Source: Desulfopila aestuarii DSM 18488
Lineage (GTDB): Bacteria; Desulfobacterota; Desulfobulbia; Desulfobulbales; Desulfocapsaceae
DNA length: 37,433 bases
Direction: 5' to 3'
Assembly (NCBI RefSeq): GCF_900143695.1
Contig: NZ_FRFE01000039.1
Location: 1-37,433, forward strand
Below are positions 36,136 through 37,433 of this stretch, one piece after another. The position numbers were made by a program, and so were the translations under genes. A model generated the notes under the pieces. That model saw only the letters and a program-made list of their open reading frames with translations. It was not told the origin of the DNA and did no database searches. Numbering within the stretch: position 1 is the stretch's first letter; each line of letters starts with the position of its first letter.

Positions 36136-36176
36136 CAGCTTCGGTAATTTGATAACCCTTATATGTAGGAGCCAAA

Positions 36177-36944
36177 ATGCTACGTTGTTCTTTATTGATA
36201 CTGCACTCGTCCTTGCTCTTTTGCACCTTCCCTGCGCTTTCATTTGGTTACTCTTTCGCATACTCCGATATAGTTGCCTCGTCCCAAATTACCACTGGAA
36301 TAAATGATCTTGAAAATGGAACCATGACAAACGTAGCACAAGCTTCTGCACAAGGAGGGTTTGGAACCTTACACAATCATTTGCTTTACTCTCCATCAGA
36401 AGAAACTAGGCTTGTTCTGGATCACTGGGCAGGTTCTGGGGCTTCATTTGGATCTGAAAGTTTTTCTTTTTACATGTCTGATACTATATGGAATCACTGG
36501 CCACCAGAGCATCTCACGGAATGTGAACTGAGCTACTCGACTCAAATCTCTCTTGGCTTTTCCTTTGTGCTTATTCCAGACAATAGTATCGAGTCCGGGC
36601 CAGTTACCCTAGGTTATGGAACAGGTGATGGTGGTAATCCCGGTAGTTTGCCTATGGATCTATGGCTTTATGATGATAATGGTGGGTTAGTGTTCGACTT
36701 ATCATATAATTCCAGAAACAGGCCTTACGGATTTTTAAGTTTGGATGCGGGTAAGCAATATTCGATTTCTGCCTTTTGTGACATTGGAAATCGGGAAATA
36801 CCATTTATTCAGTTTGTTGATTGGGGATTTGGCAGTCTAACTCACTTCTCGATTGTCCCTAATCCAGTTCCAGAACCATCCACCATGCTTTTATTTGGTA
36901 CCGGTCTTGTTGGCCTCGCTGGTTTAAGGCGTAGAAAAAAATAA
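36177..36944 (+). CDS. PEP-CTERM sorting-domain protein
   Basis: A 255-residue exported protein. A Sec signal (LRCSLLILHSSLLFCTFPALSFG) starts it. The C-terminus has the exosortase sorting signal: the PEP motif in VPNPVPEPST, a hydrophobic helix (MLLFGTGLVGLAGL) and a basic RRRKK tail. Such proteins are processed by an exosortase (EpsH/XrtA type) and anchored or released with exopolysaccharide. The body between is rich in Gly, Ser and aromatic residues and beta-like, with no recognised domain. The ATG follows TAGGAGCCAAA. Its codon use and base composition look more AT-rich by eye than the neighbouring genes, which could mean transfer. No exosortase or EPS gene is in the window. Downstream lies a spacer and then a transposase end. 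Confidence 0.88.
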   Translation: MLRCSLLILHSSLLFCTFPALSFGYSFAYSDIVASSQITTGINDLENGTMTNVAQASAQGGFGTLHNHLLYSPSEETRLVLDHWAGSGASFGSESFSFYMSDTIWNHWPPEHLTECELSYSTQISLGFSFVLIPDNSIESGPVTLGYGTGDGGNPGSLPMDLWLYDDNGGLVFDLSYNSRNRPYGFLSLDAGKQYSISAFCDIGNREIPFIQFVDWGFGSLTHFSIVPNPVPEPSTMLLFGTGLVGLAGLRRRKK

Positions 36945-37259
36945 GAAGTAATTATCTTTGGTTCTTCCGGATTAAGCGTACTTGGGATGAGAAAAGTATA
37001 GAAATAGCAGGGAGAGAGGAAGGCAGAGTGAGAACTATATATTTGGTCTTGCTCCGACCTCCGCACCGAAAACACCTTTTAACCAAATATTGCCATTCCT
37101 AACAGGACGTTGAAAAATTGTGCAGGTTTATAACGATCATTTTTATGCCTGCTTCAAAATTGATCTTTAACACTGTTTATAGGGGCTCTTCCTCAGTGAA
37201 GTAAGCGTATTTTCGCTCCGTAATCACGGTTGCTTGTACCCTTAATGGGCATTTTACCA
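36945..37259. other. spacer between the PEP-CTERM gene and the transposase
   Basis: About 315 bp without a supported gene. The left part may hold a weak terminator (GGTC/GACC near 37050). The right part from about 37098 is probably the non-coding end of the insertion element. Confidence 0.5.
37098..37118. mobile_element. probable terminal inverted repeat of the IS element
   Basis: CCTAACAGGACGTTGAAAAAT resembles ends of IS5-group elements I remember, which often read TTTTTCAACNNCCTGTTAG outward. The other end is outside the window, so the exact border and any target duplication cannot be checked. Confidence 0.35.
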
Positions 37260-37433
37260 TTAACCGGAGACACCTATCCCCAGGCTGCGCATCCTGACCA
37301 TGTTGTATGTCGCCGCTGCGAATGTAAACAAACACCCTATTCTTTCGGCACCCTTGTATCTCGATTTTCGTAGCCAGGCGACGTCCTTGATCCAGCCGAA
37401 TATCTCTTCAACGCGCTTGCGGGTTTTCTGACT
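37260..37433 (-). CDS. IS5-family transposase, C-terminal fragment cut by the window edge
   Basis: An open minus-strand frame runs from the right border to TTA (stop) at 37260-37262, giving 57 residues. The segment begins SQKTRKRVEEIFGWIKDVAWLRK and continues CLFTFAAATYNMVRMRSL. This matches the C-terminal region of IS5-group DDE transposases, where Glu in RVEEIFGW is the third catalytic acid. The start lies outside the window, so whether the element is intact is unknown. It sits about 315 bp after the PEP-CTERM gene and points toward it. Confidence 0.82.
   Translation of the reverse strand, partial: SQKTRKRVEEIFGWIKDVAWLRKSRYKGAERIGCLFTFAAATYNMVRMRSLGIGVSG

Larger units (their letters stand above)
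35362..36176. other. 815-bp palindrome-rich spacer before the PEP-CTERM gene
   Basis: There is no supported gene; a 74-codon frame at 35843-36067 lacks a ribosome binding site and family resemblance. The sequence is AT-rich and has at least four symmetric elements (35433-35472, 35587-35611, 35943-35963, 36005-36022) and a sigma-54 promoter match (36120-36135). The octamer TTGAGATG occurs three times (35699, 35725, 35759), and TGTTGA-GCA-TCAACA lies at 35740-35754. It may serve the response regulator on the left and the PEP-CTERM gene on the right. Confidence 0.6.

Overview
The window looks like a chromosomal segment of a free-living, Gram-negative, anaerobic or microaerophilic bacterium, most plausibly a Desulfobulbales-type member of the Desulfobacterota. 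This is an inference. It rests on the mix of AcnA-type aconitase, a long Pta beside a CoA-transferase/GNAT fusion, a rubrerythrin-like protein, response-regulator/DUF4388/roadblock signalling and a PEP-CTERM protein, not on a marker gene. No rRNA, tRNA or CRISPR array was seen. The only mobile element is a transposase end cut by the right border.

Layout. 1-4.3 kb: the tail of a DUF3313-like lipoprotein, about 870 bp of gene-poor DNA, then a minus-strand pair made of a berberine-bridge-type FAD oxidoreductase and a PAS-PAS-PP2C phosphatase. 4.3-8.7 kb: a spacer with a strong minus-strand terminator and a possible small RNA, then aconitase A diverging from an inositol-monophosphatase-family gene. 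8.9-14.1 kb: Lon protease with a strong terminator, then a secreted Cache-type protein and a chemoreceptor. 14.2-17.0 kb: a ribosome-hibernation factor fused to a cold-shock-like domain, a thioredoxin/CcdA-like membrane thiol protein, and an OsmC protein. 17.3-21.3 kb: a complete ProV-ProW-ProX glycine-betaine/proline uptake operon followed by a MarR-type regulator that may control it. 21.3-26.8 kb: adenine phosphoribosyltransferase, a rubrerythrin-like protein, phosphate acetyltransferase and an acetyl-CoA hydrolase/transferase fused to a GNAT domain. 27.0-32.0 kb: a translationally coupled periplasmic pair (tandem rhodanese plus ecotin), then Dtd and an M16C metallopeptidase. 32.2-35.4 kb: a roadblock/LC7 protein, an Old Yellow Enzyme, and a response regulator carrying DUF4388 and a second roadblock domain. 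35.4-37.4 kb: a palindrome-rich spacer leading to a PEP-CTERM protein with a good sigma-54 promoter match, then the IS5-like transposase end.

How the genes fit together. Aconitase, Pta and the CoA-transferase sit at the acetyl-CoA/acetate/TCA junction. Lon, ecotin, the M16C peptidase, Dtd and the hibernation factor handle protein and translation quality. The thiol-redox protein, OsmC, rubrerythrin and Old Yellow Enzyme suggest oxidant and electrophile defence, and ProVWX handles osmotic stress. Most genes are ordinary housekeeping or stress genes with clear families. The less ordinary items are the coupled rhodanese-ecotin pair (the ecotin lacks both conserved cysteines), the CoA-transferase/GNAT fusion beside pta, the two nearby roadblock proteins, the orphan terminator with a possible sRNA, and the sigma-54/palindrome arrangement before the PEP-CTERM gene. 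I did not find a clearly new multi-gene system.
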